Origin: Pseudoalteromonas sp. T1lg48
GTDB taxonomy: Bacteria; Pseudomonadota; Gammaproteobacteria; Enterobacterales; Alteromonadaceae
Assembly: GCF_002964785.1 (NCBI RefSeq)
Contig: NZ_PQCC01000004.1
Coordinates: 372,001-436,000 of the forward strand
DNA: 64,000 nucleotides
Direction: 5' to 3'
Of this stretch, positions 42,371 to 51,400 are shown one piece after another. The position numbers and the translations under genes are program-made. Within the stretch, counting starts at the first letter, position 1. Each line of letters begins with the position of its first letter. A model generated the notes under the pieces. It made no database searches. It was given only the letters and a program-made list of their open reading frames with translations, and had not been told where the DNA came from.

Positions 42371-44485
42371 GTGCGTTTTTCACTTTCTCTTTTGACCATA
42401 GCCCTTAGCGCTCCCCTGCATGCCGAACAAACAGCTCAAAGCCTAGAACATATCATAGTCACCGGCAGCCGCGTGGTGGAGAATATTGATGAAGTGCCCG
42501 CGTCGGTCACTGTGATCACCCGAGAACAGATACAGGCCCAGCTCAAGGTCAGTCCCGAGTTACAAAACCTGCTCGAAGTACTGGTGCCGGGCATGGCGCC
42601 AAGCACCAATAGCTCAAGTAATACCGGACAGACCCTGCGCGGTCGGGCGCCGTTAATCATGATTGATGGCGTGCCGCAATCGACACCACTACGTAATGGC
42701 TCCTTAGGTATTCGCAGCCTGGACCCAAGCGTGCTGGAGCGCATAGAGGTGATCAAGGGTGCCACCTCTGTCTATGGTAATGGCGCTGCCGGGGGGGTGA
42801 TCAACTACATCACCAAAAAGCCGAGTAATGGTGATGACTTTTCCGCCTCGGTCGATGTCTCCACGCGCTTTAGCGCCGTTAAAAGCGACGAAACCCTGGG
42901 CGCACGGGTAGAAGGCTCGATAAATGGGCGCCTGGATAAATTCTCTTACCTGGCCACCCTTAGCTACGAGGAAAACGGCGTACAACGTGATGCCGAAGGC
43001 GATATTCTTGGTCTGCAATACGGACTGAGCGATGTCGAAACCGAAAACTACTTCACCAAATTAGGCTATGATTTCGACGCCGAAAAATCTCTGTCCTTGA
43101 CCTATAACTACTATAAGTCGCAACAAAAAACCGATCTTGGCGACGTCTTTGGCGACATCAATCAAGGCGACAAGTCCTACGCCATTCATGTGCCCGCAGA
43201 GCAACAAAAACAAGGTCGCCCGCAAGGTCCAAGCGGTAATACCAATATTATGATCAAATACAGTGATAGCGAAGTGTTCACTAACACCGCGCTGACGGTC
43301 GATTTGTACGCTCAAGACATTGAAAATGTATTCTTCTACTCTCCGAACCTGGCCAACCCAAGTGCCGGGTATGATGGTGGCCAATCTATTATCGTATCAA
43401 AAAAAGAGGGGTTACGCGCCACCTTTAACAGCCAGTTCGATTTGCAAGGCACCGAAGCCACCTTTATTTATGGGGTTGATTTACTTAACGACGTCACTTC
43501 ACAACCCCTGGTCGATGGCCGCGTTTGGGTCCCGGAAATGGATATGAGTAACCTTGCTGGATTTGTGCAAAGCAAATGGGTTATTGATGAGCATTATGTG
43601 ATTAAAGCCGGTGTACGCCATGAAGATATCGACCTGGAGGTGGACGATTACCGCACTCTAGAGCTGTGTCGCAGCGAAACTCAGTGTTCGGTGCCAATCG
43701 ATGTCAAAGGCGACACCCTCAACTATACAGCTACCACCTATAATGTCGGCCTTAAGTACAATGCTTTCGAGACCTTCAGCCCTTTTATCAGCTATTCACA
43801 AGGCGCCGATATCTCGGATATTGGCCGCCTGCTGCGCACCGCCACGGTCAACGATATCGCGCTTATCCGCACCGAGGCATCGGTTATCGATAACTATGAG
43901 GTTGGCTTTACCTCGGTCCTTGATCGGCTGCGCCTGGAAGGCTCCTTGTATCGCAGTACCTCTGAGTTAGGTACCACCAATAGCTTCGACGAAACCACCG
44001 GCGTCTATATGCCGGTACGTGCACCTCAGGAGATATGGGGCTATGAGCTACTGGCCGACTACCGCTTTAGCCCGGCCTGGCGCACCACTTTGACCTACGC
44101 CTATGTTGAGGGTAAAAACACCCAGGACGATATTTACCTTGGCGCCAAACAGATCAGCCCACCAAAAGCCACCGCAAACCTGCAGTGGCAACCAAGTCGC
44201 GAGACAGGTTTAAGTCTGACCTTGTTGTATGTCGGCAACCGTAAGCGCTTTGAACCCAATGTCGATGGCGACTATGTGGGCGATCAGGGCCCGGTGAACG
44301 ATTATCTGGTCGTCAATGTTAGCGGTCAGCATCAGTTTACCGAGCAACTCAATGCATATTTCGGTGTTGAGAACCTCTTTAATCGCGATTACTACCCTGC
44401 CCGCGCCCAAGCCTATACCTATGGTGGCTACAACATCAAAGGCTTAGGCACCAGCATTACCGCCGGATTGAAGTATCAGTTCTAA
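42371..44485 (+). CDS. TonB-dependent siderophore-type receptor
   Basis: 704 residues. Signal peptide (residues 1-18, ending Leu-His-Ala). Plug domain with Ile-Ile-Val-Thr-Gly-Ser-Arg (TonB box region), Leu-Arg-Gly-Arg-Ala-Pro, Ile-Asp-Gly-Val-Pro-Gln and Ile-Glu-Val-Ile-Lys-Gly-Ala-Thr-Ser-Val-Tyr-Gly. The beta-barrel ends Leu-Lys-Tyr-Gln-Phe. The motif spacing is that of ferric-siderophore receptors; the ligand is unknown. Start is GTG. The Fur-like site upstream and the bacterioferritin and Bfd genes downstream place it in iron uptake. Confidence 0.92.
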   Translation: MRFSLSLLTIALSAPLHAEQTAQSLEHIIVTGSRVVENIDEVPASVTVITREQIQAQLKVSPELQNLLEVLVPGMAPSTNSSSNTGQTLRGRAPLIMIDGVPQSTPLRNGSLGIRSLDPSVLERIEVIKGATSVYGNGAAGGVINYITKKPSNGDDFSASVDVSTRFSAVKSDETLGARVEGSINGRLDKFSYLATLSYEENGVQRDAEGDILGLQYGLSDVETENYFTKLGYDFDAEKSLSLTYNYYKSQQKTDLGDVFGDINQGDKSYAIHVPAEQQKQGRPQGPSGNTNIMIKYSDSEVFTNTALTVDLYAQDIENVFFYSPNLANPSAGYDGGQSIIVSKKEGLRATFNSQFDLQGTEATFIYGVDLLNDVTSQPLVDGRVWVPEMDMSNLAGFVQSKWVIDEHYVIKAGVRHEDIDLEVDDYRTLELCRSETQCSVPIDVKGDTLNYTATTYNVGLKYNAFETFSPFISYSQGADISDIGRLLRTATVNDIALIRTEASVIDNYEVGFTSVLDRLRLEGSLYRSTSELGTTNSFDETTGVYMPVRAPQEIWGYELLADYRFSPAWRTTLTYAYVEGKNTQDDIYLGAKQISPPKATANLQWQPSRETGLSLTLLYVGNRKRFEPNVDGDYVGDQGPVNDYLVVNVSGQHQFTEQLNAYFGVENLFNRDYYPARAQAYTYGGYNIKGLGTSITAGLKYQF

Positions 44486-44496
44486 GCAGAGTTAGC

Positions 44497-44534
44497 CCCA
44501 CCTTGTTTGTCATCAAGATGATCAACAAGGTGGG
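44497..44534 (+). terminator. Hairpin after the siderophore receptor
   Basis: An 11-bp stem (CCCACCTTGTT / AACAAGGTGGG) with a 16-base loop that can itself pair (CATC/GATG). Followed by AATTTATT; a plausible terminator with a weak T-run. Confidence 0.65.
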
Positions 44535-44702
44535 AATTTATTGCCAATTTATGGCGACAATTTTGCATAAAATCTAACGGCAAATATAAATTGGAATGCG
44601 AATAAGTTACAATTGTAACCACCTGATTTATAATGAAAATATTTGATTTATTGGCAAGATAGACTACACTTGTCCCATCAATGCACAACGAGGCCGTGGC
44701 AA

Positions 44703-45188
44703 ATGCAAGGTAAACAACGAGTTATCGATAGCTTTAATAAATTGCTCGCAAATGAGCTAGCCGCAATCGATCAATATTTCATCCATTCACGCATGTATGA
44801 AGACTGGGGTTTAAATAAACTTTATGAACGTCTTGAGCATGAACGTGAAGAAGAAACCCAACATGCCGACTGGCTGATCAAACGCATCCTTTTCTTAGAA
44901 GGCGTACCCGATATGACCAAGCGCCGCGATTTGCTTGTGGGTACTAACGTTAAAGAAATGATGGCCAACGACCTGAAGCTTGAGCTTGAGGTGGTGCAAT
45001 GCGTAAAAGAAACCATCAAAATTTGCGAAGAAGAACAAGATTATCAGTCTCGTGAAGTACTGGAAAAACTGTTATTCGATACCGAAGAAGACCATGTTTA
45101 CTGGCTTGAACAGCAACTGGGCCTGATCGATAAAATTGGCCTGCAAAACTATCAACAGTCGCAAATGGGCGATGCCGAGGTGTCATAA
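44703..45188 (+). CDS. bfr: Bacterioferritin, ferroxidase-type subunit
   Basis: 161 residues. Ferroxidase ligands are present: Glu18, Glu51, His54, Glu94 and the late Glu-Glu-Asp-His pair (Glu128/His131, shifted by one). The haem ligand Met52 of E. coli Bfr is Thr here, so this subunit should oxidise and store iron but not bind haem. The ATG at 44703 starts the family's Met-Gln-Gly-Lys; the longer frame from 44643 is not supported. Stop and next start overlap (TAATG), so it is coupled to the second subunit, which has the opposite set of residues. Confidence 0.93.
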   Translation: MQGKQRVIDSFNKLLANELAAIDQYFIHSRMYEDWGLNKLYERLEHEREEETQHADWLIKRILFLEGVPDMTKRRDLLVGTNVKEMMANDLKLELEVVQCVKETIKICEEEQDYQSREVLEKLLFDTEEDHVYWLEQQLGLIDKIGLQNYQQSQMGDAEVS

Positions 45189-45652
45189 TGAAAGGTGATA
45201 AGGACGTAATCAGCGCGTTAAATAAAGTGCTGGCCAACGAACTGGTTGGCATCAACCAATACTTTTTGCATGCCCGCATGTTTAAAGACTTCGGCTTTAG
45301 CAAGCTCGACAAGGCCGATTACAAGGTCTCGATTCAAAAAATGAAAAACGCCGACAGGTTAATCGAGCGTATTCTATTTTTAGAAGGCCTGCCTAATTTA
45401 CAAGACCTGGGCCGCCTGCGTATCGGCGAAGATGCCGAAGAAATGATCGCCGCCAATATGCATTTTGAAACAGCGTCTCTAAATGACCTGCACGCAGCCA
45501 TTAAACTGGCGGAAGAGCGCCTTGACTATATCAGTCGTGAAGCCTTGGATGCTATTTTGCATGAACAGGAAGAGCAGATTGACTGGCTGGAAACCCAGCA
45601 ACACCTGATCAAGGTCACCGGAATAGAGAATTACCTGCAATCGCAGATGTAA
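45188..45652 (+). CDS. bfr: Bacterioferritin, haem-binding subunit
   Basis: 154 residues, a typical Bfr length. Met52 (haem axial ligand) is kept, but the ferroxidase site is lost: Glu51 is Lys, His54 is Asn, Glu127 is Gln, His130 is Gln; only Glu18 and Glu94 remain. It should mix with the ferroxidase subunit in 24-mers, giving haem-bearing interfaces used by Bfd for iron release. Two-subunit bacterioferritins of this kind are known in other proteobacteria. Starts one base inside the previous stop; a terminator follows. Confidence 0.93.
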   Translation: MKGDKDVISALNKVLANELVGINQYFLHARMFKDFGFSKLDKADYKVSIQKMKNADRLIERILFLEGLPNLQDLGRLRIGEDAEEMIAANMHFETASLNDLHAAIKLAEERLDYISREALDAILHEQEEQIDWLETQQHLIKVTGIENYLQSQM

Positions 45653-45664
45653 CTCACTTCATTA

Positions 45665-45688
45665 AGCCGCTGCTACAGCGGCTTTTTT
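45665..45688 (+). terminator. Rho-independent terminator of the bfr pair
   Basis: An 8-bp stem (AGCCGCTG / CAGCGGCT) with CTA loop and six T, 12 bases after the stop. Confidence 0.92.
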
Positions 45689-45707
45689 ATGGTCGTTGCA
45701 TCTATCT

Positions 45708-47264
45708 TTATAGCACCCCTTCGATAGGCAACAAGGACATCAGCCACACGCTAAAACGCTGCCAACGGCTGGTATCTGGATCATGATCATACACCTTTTC
45801 ACTACCAACGCTCTGCCATTGCAGCTGTCCTTCTGCATCCAGACTTAATTGCCAGGCAAACTTCGGCATCTCATTTTCCACCCAACGACGCAACAGGCGA
45901 TTGAAACGTGGCGATGTGATCACCAGGCCCTGCTCGGTATTGAGATTGAATGAACGGGGATCTAAATTCAGCGAGCCAATAAATACCTGATCATTATCAA
46001 AGGCCATGGTCTTGGCGTGCAAACTGGCGGCGGACGAGCCGGTAAAGCTTTTGATCTTAAGCTTCTTCGGGGTAACCTCGAAGTTACGTTTCAGCTCCCA
46101 CAGGTTCACTCCCATGGCTAATAACTCCTTGCGATAACCGGCATAACCGGCATGCACCACGGGCACATCGGTGGCGGATAAGGAGTTCGTTAAAATTGTG
46201 ATCTTCACCCCCTGTTCGGCCCAGCGCCTTAATAATGCCATGCCTGGCTCCCGGGGCACAAAATAAGGAGAGATGATAATGGCTTGTTGTTTCGGTACGC
46301 CGAGTGCGCGGATCATCTTTGGCGCCATATGGGTACTGGTATTACGGCTATCGGTCAGCAGTTTGTTGGGATCATCTACGTATAGATATCCCCTCGCCCA
46401 ATCGAGATTAAGCTTGCCTCGACGCAAGGACTGCACCAGGTCCGATTCCTTTACTCGCTTCACATAGGGACTGCTGTCGCCATACTCTCGGCTGACAAAA
46501 TAAGCCAGCTTGCCCTTGAGGGTATCCAAGTGGCCGTCATCGACCTCGGTAAATAGCTTGTCGATATCCTCAGCTAAGGGATGGTTCCAATACAAATCAA
46601 ACGCCTGGGTAGCCTTTTCTACCACCGGGCCGATGCTCAGTACGTCCAGATCGACAAATTGAGAGCTATCCTCTCCGGAGAAATAGGCATTGCCAATATT
46701 GCGGCCACCGGTAATAAACACCTGACTGTCGACGATAAAGCTCTTATTATGCATACGCCGCGACACCCGCGAATAATCGGTAATAAAGCTCAGGAAACGC
46801 AACTTGCGATGATTAAGGGGGTTGAATAAGCGAACCTGGATATTGTCATGGCGTGCCAAGGCTGCCAGGTCGCGCTCCGACTCAGCCTGCGACATATCAT
46901 CGAGCAGAATACGGACCCTGATCCCACGCTCTGCGGCCTTCAGAAGATAGGCGCTCAACACCTTGCCGGTCTCCTGACGGTGATACAAATAATATTGAAT
47001 ATCAATGGACGTTTGCGCCGCTTCGGCTAGGGCGATGCGGGCTGCAAACGCATCCAGGCCATCGATCAAGGGATAAAAGCCGGATAAGTCTGCACTGGGC
47101 TGGTGTTCAAAAAACCTATTTAGCAAGTCAGCATCCTCACTTGGTAATGCATAACTGGCTGGACGTTCAGGCATCGAATCGAAATCTGAAACCGAGCTAC
47201 AGCCAATCAAATACCATGTGCATAGCGAGATCAGCAGGAGTCGAAGGTGAGTTTTTGCGTGCAT
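45708..47264 (-). CDS. Phospholipase D-family lipoprotein (ClsC-like)
   Basis: 518 residues. Lipoprotein signal with Leu-Ile-Gly-Cys near residue 22. Two HKD motifs: Met-His-Asn-Lys-Ser-Phe-Ile-Val-Asp with a following Gly-Gly-Arg-Asn, and Leu-His-Ala-Lys-Thr-Met-Ala-Phe-Asp with Gly-Ser-Leu-Asn. This is the layout of cardiolipin-synthase C-like proteins, which swap phosphatidyl groups between membrane lipids; the lipobox suggests attachment to the outer or inner membrane at the periplasmic face. Convergent with the bfr pair. ClsC function is inferred by similarity only. Confidence 0.88.
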   Translation of the reverse strand: MHAKTHLRLLLISLCTWYLIGCSSVSDFDSMPERPASYALPSEDADLLNRFFEHQPSADLSGFYPLIDGLDAFAARIALAEAAQTSIDIQYYLYHRQETGKVLSAYLLKAAERGIRVRILLDDMSQAESERDLAALARHDNIQVRLFNPLNHRKLRFLSFITDYSRVSRRMHNKSFIVDSQVFITGGRNIGNAYFSGEDSSQFVDLDVLSIGPVVEKATQAFDLYWNHPLAEDIDKLFTEVDDGHLDTLKGKLAYFVSREYGDSSPYVKRVKESDLVQSLRRGKLNLDWARGYLYVDDPNKLLTDSRNTSTHMAPKMIRALGVPKQQAIIISPYFVPREPGMALLRRWAEQGVKITILTNSLSATDVPVVHAGYAGYRKELLAMGVNLWELKRNFEVTPKKLKIKSFTGSSAASLHAKTMAFDNDQVFIGSLNLDPRSFNLNTEQGLVITSPRFNRLLRRWVENEMPKFAWQLSLDAEGQLQWQSVGSEKVYDHDPDTSRWQRFSVWLMSLLPIEGVL

Positions 47265-47349
47265 GAGCCCTGGCCGTTCGCCATCATCATGCTATTCAAT
47301 ATAACAAAAACAGGGAGATATAACAGAAATTAGCTAAATTTGGTGGTGA

Positions 47350-47544
47350 TCAGGCCACTTCGTCGGTGACATCGACGATATCAATAAGCTTTTGATTTAG
47401 GATTTTTTTGGCGCAGTTACAACATTTGCCGCACTGAGAGCCGACCTTTAGCTCGGAGCTAAGATCACGCATAGAACGAGCACCTTGATCGATCGCTTGT
47501 TCAATTTTCTTATCGGACACACCATGGCAAAGACAGATATACAC
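47350..47544 (-). CDS. bfd: Bacterioferritin-associated ferredoxin
   Basis: 64 residues, the normal Bfd size. Cys4 and Cys6 (Cys-Leu-Cys-His) with Cys38 and Cys41 (Cys-Gly-Lys-Cys) hold a [2Fe-2S] cluster; an extra Cys pair lies at 42/44. Bfd docks at haem sites of bacterioferritin and passes electrons for iron release. It is near but not adjacent to the bfr pair, with a separate promoter carrying a Fur-like site. Confidence 0.93.
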   Translation of the reverse strand: MYICLCHGVSDKKIEQAIDQGARSMRDLSSELKVGSQCGKCCNCAKKILNQKLIDIVDVTDEVA

Positions 47545-47592
47545 GAATAAAAACCACTCTCAGTTAGAATATGCCGCCAATTTTAATCTAAA

Positions 47593-47607
47593 CGAAAATA
47601 GTTATCA
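47593..47607. promoter_or_regulatory. Probable Fur box upstream of bfd
   Basis: CGAAAATAGTTATCA matches TGATAATnATTATCA at 11 of 14 positions, 49 bases before the bfd start on the minus strand. Iron repression of bfd is well known in other bacteria, which supports the call. Confidence 0.6.
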
Positions 47608-47704
47608 ATAAAAAAGTTGATTGATTTTCATCACTGGCCGCAAGCTTACCATTTAACCATCAGCGGCCACTGAACATTTTTTGCGTGACGTTTGTCACCG
47701 AGCC

Positions 47705-48265
47705 TTACTTGATCAAGGCCAAGATATCGCGAAATTGAGGGTGGCGACAGCTATTCATCCAGGCGAAGATGGCAGTTTCAGAAGAACAAATTTGCGCGCC
47801 GTTATGACGCAGTTGTGCCAAGGCCAGTGCCTTATTTTCAGGGTCGCGCGAGCATACCGCGTCGGCCAGAACCGTTACTCGATAGCCCAGGGCGAGCAGC
47901 TCATTGGCGGTATGGTACACGCACACATGGCTTTCCATGCCGCATAAAAAAAAGTGTGATTCTCCCAGCTCCTCAATGGCACCAATAAAGGCCTCGCTTT
48001 GCACCGCACTAAAGGTGTCTTTGGCTACCACCTTGGCGCTGGCACTGACCAAACTCGGATCTGTGGTACCTAAGCCCTGTGGATTTTGTTCGGTAATAAT
48101 GTGCTCTAACTCAAGTTTATCGGCCACCTCGGTGAGCAGCTTCACGCGCGCACATACCTCTTGGTAATCTGCCATTGCGGGGGCTAAACGCAGTTGCATA
48201 TCGATAACGATAAGCAGGGGTGCGGAGCTGGTCGCTAAAGCGGCATTTGCTGGCTGATTTATCAT
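47705..48265 (-). CDS. Isochorismatase-family cysteine hydrolase
   Basis: 186 residues with the family's catalytic set: Asp in Ile-Val-Ile-Asp-Met-Gln, Lys in Val-Val-Ala-Lys-Asp-Thr-Phe-Ser, and Cys in Met-Glu-Ser-His-Val-Cys-Val. This is the short branch related to YcaC/ISOC1-like proteins; substrates are unknown and the name does not imply isochorismate. The ATG at 48265 has an AAGGA site; the longer frame is not supported. Confidence 0.9.
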   Translation of the reverse strand: MINQPANAALATSSAPLLIVIDMQLRLAPAMADYQEVCARVKLLTEVADKLELEHIITEQNPQGLGTTDPSLVSASAKVVAKDTFSAVQSEAFIGAIEELGESHFFLCGMESHVCVYHTANELLALGYRVTVLADAVCSRDPENKALALAQLRHNGAQICSSETAIFAWMNSCRHPQFRDILALIK

Positions 48266-48468
48266 ATGGTCAATCCTTCGGCTGAAAAGTTGCTCTAATG
48301 TTAACCATATCGTCATGTTTTTTAGAAGTGAAATTATAAAGATATAGTGACCACGGACACTTCTATGCTAGATTTACAGATTATAATGTTAATTCTCTGT
48401 TGATGGCCTAGCTCAGTTCAAGGGATACACCTACTAGATCGGTTTCAGCGCCTTATTGGAGTCAAGAA

Positions 48469-51400
48469 TTGCGTCGCTATATCAGTTTTTTGCTCAACGC
48501 ATTACTTAGCTTTTTAGTCTTCTTTTTCAGCGCTAATGTCGTTTTTGCCACCCCAGTAAACTATGGCTATCAGTTGCAACGCCTGTCGACCGAGGAAGGG
48601 CTAAGCCAGGGGACGGTTAATACCATAGCCCAGGATGAGTTCGGCTATCTGTGGTTTGGCACGGATCGCGGCCTAAATCGCTACGATGGTTATCAACTTA
48701 ACCTCTTTAACGGTGCCGACCCTGCCCTGGCCAGCGATGCTATTTTGGCTATCACGCCATTGAAAAATGGCAACTTTCTCGTCTCAGCTCAGCTTAACGG
48801 CCTGTTTTTAGTCGACCCGGCGAGCCTAAGCTCACAGCAATTACTCAGCAACCCCCTGTCCGAAGTCGATGCCAAATACGCGACCGTTTGGGAAATAAGC
48901 CAGGATAACAATAACCAAGACATTATCTGGCTCGGCATTAACCATCAGGTATATAAGTACAGCCTGACTAATCGCTCTTTGGAGCTGGTGTTTAGCCTGA
49001 ACAACCCCACCCATATGGTACGGGCCCTGCTGCCTCACGAAGATAGCCTGTATATAGGCACCTCCACCGGTTTGTTCCGCTATCATAATGGTACCAGCTC
49101 GGCATTAACCCATTTACCCACTGCGCACGCCAGTAATGACCAGCGTAATATCAAATTCCTGCAGTGGGATAACGAATTTGGCCTCTTAGTGGGCACCGTA
49201 GAAGGCTTATATCGACGTAACCTTGAAGGCCAGAAGCCGGTTATCGAGACGCTGATAGACAATCATAATATTTGGTCATTGCAACGCTACGGCACCGTGG
49301 ATTTCGTAGCCACCGAAGATGGCCTGCTGCAATTTAATCGGCAAACCCGCCACACCACCAACCTGATCCGCTTTAGCGACTCTCGTTATGCGGTCAACGA
49401 CAACAACGTCATGTCGATGTTTCGCGACAAAAGCGGCATGCTCTGGCTCGGCTCTCAAGCCCAAGGGGTATTTTCCTGGTCGCCCCTGGCCATGCGCTTT
49501 AAGCAAAAAGCCCTGGCCACTGGCAAGTACCAACATGGTCACGCTGCATGGGCCATTTATGAGCAAGACAATGGCACCCTGTGGGTCGGCAGCGGTAATG
49601 GCCTCAATAAAATCCCCAAGGAGGGGCCAAGCACCACCTTGATGACCCTTGACGATAAAAAAATGGCCATGGGGCAACAAACCGTTTACCAGTTGCAGCT
49701 GGCGACTCATGTTGCCGACAGTCTTTGGGTGCTGGCTATCCAGGGCAGTGCCCTGCTGAATATGACCACAAACAACGTGAGTTATCCCCTTAAAAATGCC
49801 GCCCATCCAATTGGATTCGATGCTGAAGCCCTGCGTTGGGGGCTCTATCAGTTGGCCAACGGCATGACCTACTTTATTGCCCAGTCAGGCTTTTACCGCT
49901 TCGATCCGGCCAGCAACACAATTGAGGCCTTGCCGTCTATTGGACAACAGCTGCAACCAGAACACGCCTCGCACTTTTTGCCGCCATTGCCCACCCACAA
50001 AGACGACCCACTTATTAGTTACGGCGGCGGTTTATATCGCTACGATGTCAACAACGACAGCCTGCACCCCATTTACGAACCCAAATACGTAAACGCGCAG
50101 TCAAACAATTTAATCGACTCATGGACCCTGGATCAGAATAACAGCCTGTGGATCAGCATAGACGGTGAAGGCGTGGTCGCCCTGGATTTAGAAACGCTGG
50201 AAGAGCGTGACCGTATCGGCCCAGCACAAGGCCTACGTAGTCTGAGTGTATTTACCCCGGTGTTAGATAACTTTGGTTTCTTATGGTTTGGCTCCAATAA
50301 CGGTTTGTATCGCTATAACATCAACAGTGGCCATTTACGTCACTTCAGCGTTAAAGACGGCCTCTCGGCGGCGGAATTCAACGGTTTTTCGGCAACCAAG
50401 CTGGCCAGCGGTGAGCTCGCTTTTGGCACGGTCAAAGGCCTGCTGATTGTCGATCCCGCCGACTTTATTACCGCCACCAATCATTATATTGCCCCGGCAC
50501 CGCAAATTACCGACATTAACCTGCTATCTCGGCCCTTGGACTACACGCCAAGCAAATACGCCAATACCCCATTGCAGTTACAACATGACGACCTCGGCCT
50601 GACTATTTCATTTTCCAGCTTCGATTACATTCATCGCGATCAGGTGCGATACAAAATCAGCCTTAGCGGCGCCAGCGAGTTTAAATACCCCAACTACGCC
50701 AGCAACAACTTGCAATTTGCTACTTTGAATCCCGGTGCACACCAGCTCAGCATTAGCGCCTTCGACCCGGTGTCGGGCAAGTGGTCCCGTACCTTGCATC
50801 TGGGCATTGAAGTGGCGTATGCGCCCTGGCGCTCACCCGTAGCCATTACCCTCTATATAGTCATCAGTGCCCTGCTCCTGGGCACCTGGATGCTGTGGCT
50901 AAGACGCCAACAAAGACGCTTGCATAGCGCCCACGGCAAGTTGCTGGCCTCGCAACAACAAACCGACCTGGCACTGCAAAGTTCAAACAGCGGTATCTGG
51001 CACTATCAGGTAGAGCAACGGCGCTTTATGCAGCGCCGCCTGGCAGCAGAGCTGGGTTATCGCGAAATTCAAAATCAATGCTCGTTCGAGCAGTACGTCG
51101 ATTTAATCCACCCTCAGGATGTCGACCGTTACCGACTTAACTGGAAGCGCTTTTTAAACCAGGGCGAACAAGCAACCTGGGACTTCACCTACCGTTTATG
51201 CCATAAACAAGGCACCTGGCACTGGTATCACGAAGTAGGACGGATCACCGAATACGATGCCAACGGCCAACCCAAGGAAGTATCGGGAATTTACACCAAT
51301 ATTACCGATGCCAAGGCCTCGGCCCAGCAGGCCACGGTCCTCGGTGAGGCCATAGGCCAAATCAGCGATTGGTTGTTAATTCTAGACGAGCATCTGCAGC

